Shown here piece after piece: positions 31,507-32,370 of a DNA stretch of 32,370 nt. Under the pieces are notes generated by a model. It did no database searches. It was given only the letters and a program-made list of their open reading frames with translations, and was not told the DNA's origin. Both the position numbers and the translations under genes were made by a program. Numbering within the stretch: the stretch's first letter is position 1; each line of letters starts with the position of its first letter. The DNA is from Acidobacteriota bacterium (GTDB lineage: Bacteria > Actinomycetota > Acidimicrobiia > Spongiisociales > UBA5794), in NCBI GenBank assembly GCA_022566415.1, contig JADFIY010000009.1:1-32370 (forward strand), given 5' to 3'.

Positions 31507-32370
31507 TCAGCCGGCGGCGGCCCGCTCACCGAGCTGTTGCTCCCAGACGTGTGAGTAGTAGTCGAGATAGCCCTGGGCGCCGACCTCGGTGAACCAGTCG
31601 TAGGCCTCTTTGGCCGCGGCGTTGGCCTCCGGTCGGTCCGGCATCACCTCGGCGAAGAGGGCCTTCCACTGGGCGGCGAAACGCGGGCTCTCCACTTCGG
31701 CGAGTTGGTCGATCAGCCGGCCGAACATCGCAGCGGCACGATCGGGGTCGCCTTCGAGAAGCTCCAAGCCGGTGTCCCCGGCAAAGCGGAGCACGTCGTA
31801 TCGGCGGCCGATGGGCAGCTCGATGAGGTCGATGGCAGCGCGCACCTTGTCGGCATCCCCGAGCCTGATCGCCGCCGCCATTGCCACATGGCGGAACCGG
31901 TGGTACGGCTGCGCAGGGACAACCTGGGGTGCCAGCTCGATCACCTCATCCAGGCGGCCTTCGAGCCAGAGCAGGCTGATCTCGGTGTCCACGGCCCCGC
32001 TTTGGTATTGAGGCTCGGGGTGCTTGAGCAATGGGTCATTGGCCTGGCGTGCCCGTTCGATATGCACCGGGTCGCCGGTCTGGATCCAGCGGATCTGCTC
32101 TATGAAGATCGCAAAGAAGTCCGCCCACACCGATTCACCAAGGTCGAGCTCGCCCAACACGGTGATGGCCTCGTCGAACTCGCCGTCTTCGAAGAGGCCG
32201 CCGGCGTAGTTCCCGGCCATCCGAACCAATAGCCCTCCATCCATCACCCGTTGCGCCAGCTCGTATCCTCGTACCCAGGCATCCCGCAGGCCTGCGATGC
32301 CATTGACCGATTCGACGGTCACCAGGTTGTTGAGCGCGCGCAGCGTCTGGTAGGGCAGCGCGTGCTGCTC
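31507..32370 (-). CDS. C-terminal part of a large TPR-like protein (partial)
   Basis: The minus-strand frame is open to the window edge (at least 288 residues), reading LPYQTLRALNNLVTVESVNGIAGLRDAWVRGYELA and so on. Repeated helix-turn-helix pairs with the spacing of tetratricopeptide repeats are visible: GNYAGGLFEDGEFDEAITVLGEL, EISLLWLEGRLDEVIELA, AAAIRLGDADKVRAAIDLI, LELLEGDPDRAAAMFGRL. Such C-termini are usual in actinobacterial ATPase regulators (LuxR/AfsR-like) and adenylate-cyclase-like proteins. The N-terminal part that would settle this lies outside the window. Starts within the window (for example GTG at 32322) are inside the repeats and unlikely. Confidence 0.65.
   Translation of the reverse strand, partial: EQHALPYQTLRALNNLVTVESVNGIAGLRDAWVRGYELAQRVMDGGLLVRMAGNYAGGLFEDGEFDEAITVLGELDLGESVWADFFAIFIEQIRWIQTGDPVHIERARQANDPLLKHPEPQYQSGAVDTEISLLWLEGRLDEVIELAPQVVPAQPYHRFRHVAMAAAIRLGDADKVRAAIDLIELPIGRRYDVLRFAGDTGLELLEGDPDRAAAMFGRLIDQLAEVESPRFAAQWKALFAEVMPDRPEANAAAKEAYDWFTEVGAQGYLDYYSHVWEQQLGERAAAG

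Overview
The window looks like the chromosome of an actinobacterium (Actinomycetota) outside the well-studied genera. Reasons: high GC, many GTG/TTG starts, an RNA polymerase alpha subunit of actinobacterial type, and the gene order rpmJ-rpsM-rpsK-rpsD-rpoA-rplQ-truA ... rplM-rpsI-glmM ... glmS-acpS ... alr ... tsaE-tsaB-rimI-tsaD ... groES-groEL. That is the order known from Mycobacterium and Streptomyces, here compressed and with other insertions. A deep lineage such as Acidimicrobiia is my guess; the sequence alone does not settle it. No rRNA or tRNA gene was recognised.

Layout. (1) 1-4812: leader, ribosomal/alpha operon, a Yip1-like membrane protein and truA. infA is not intact in its usual place before rpmJ. 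(2) 4951-5898: a small unknown protein and a cysteine-dioxygenase-like cupin. (3) 5994-10769: rplM-rpsI-glmM, then glmS preceded by a clear glmS ribozyme, then acpS. GlmS and GlmM make and isomerise glucosamine-6-phosphate for peptidoglycan, and the ribozyme senses that metabolite. (4) 10790-14095: a minus-strand island between acpS and alr. It holds a PKD-like secreted protein, an NTF2-like lipoprotein, an AbiEi-like/DUF559 protein and a cutinase-like hydrolase, with three copies of a 53-bp inverted-repeat-bounded element lying just 3' of genes. (5) 14155-20578: alr, a P1-family peptidase, a family-4 uracil-DNA glycosylase with a clamp-binding-like tail, the t6A genes tsaE-tsaB-rimI-tsaD, and a site-2 protease with CBS domains, mostly with overlapping stops and starts.

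(6) 20583-21060: a four-helix-bundle (23S intervening-sequence family) gene bracketed by inverted arrays of degenerate 7-bp tandem repeats. (7) 21072-23106: a CIRCE operator and groES-groEL. (8) 23112-25849: a convergent junction with another inverted pair of heptamer arrays, a GNAT acetyltransferase, a Nudix CoA-pyrophosphatase-like gene, and a PLP decarboxylase whose 5' end carries a further heptamer array and a tight hairpin. (9) 25859-27640: a VapBC-type toxin-antitoxin pair with an AT-rich operator, then frameshifted remnants of WD40/PD40 beta-propeller genes. (10) 27673-32370: an HtrA-like lipoprotein protease, an acyltransferase-3 membrane protein, a short-chain dehydrogenase, and the C-terminal part of a TPR-like protein cut by the window edge.

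The points most worth following up are the glmS ribozyme in an actinobacterium, the heptamer-repeat family (especially the pair flanking the four-helix-bundle gene), and the 53-bp repeat family in the acpS-alr island.
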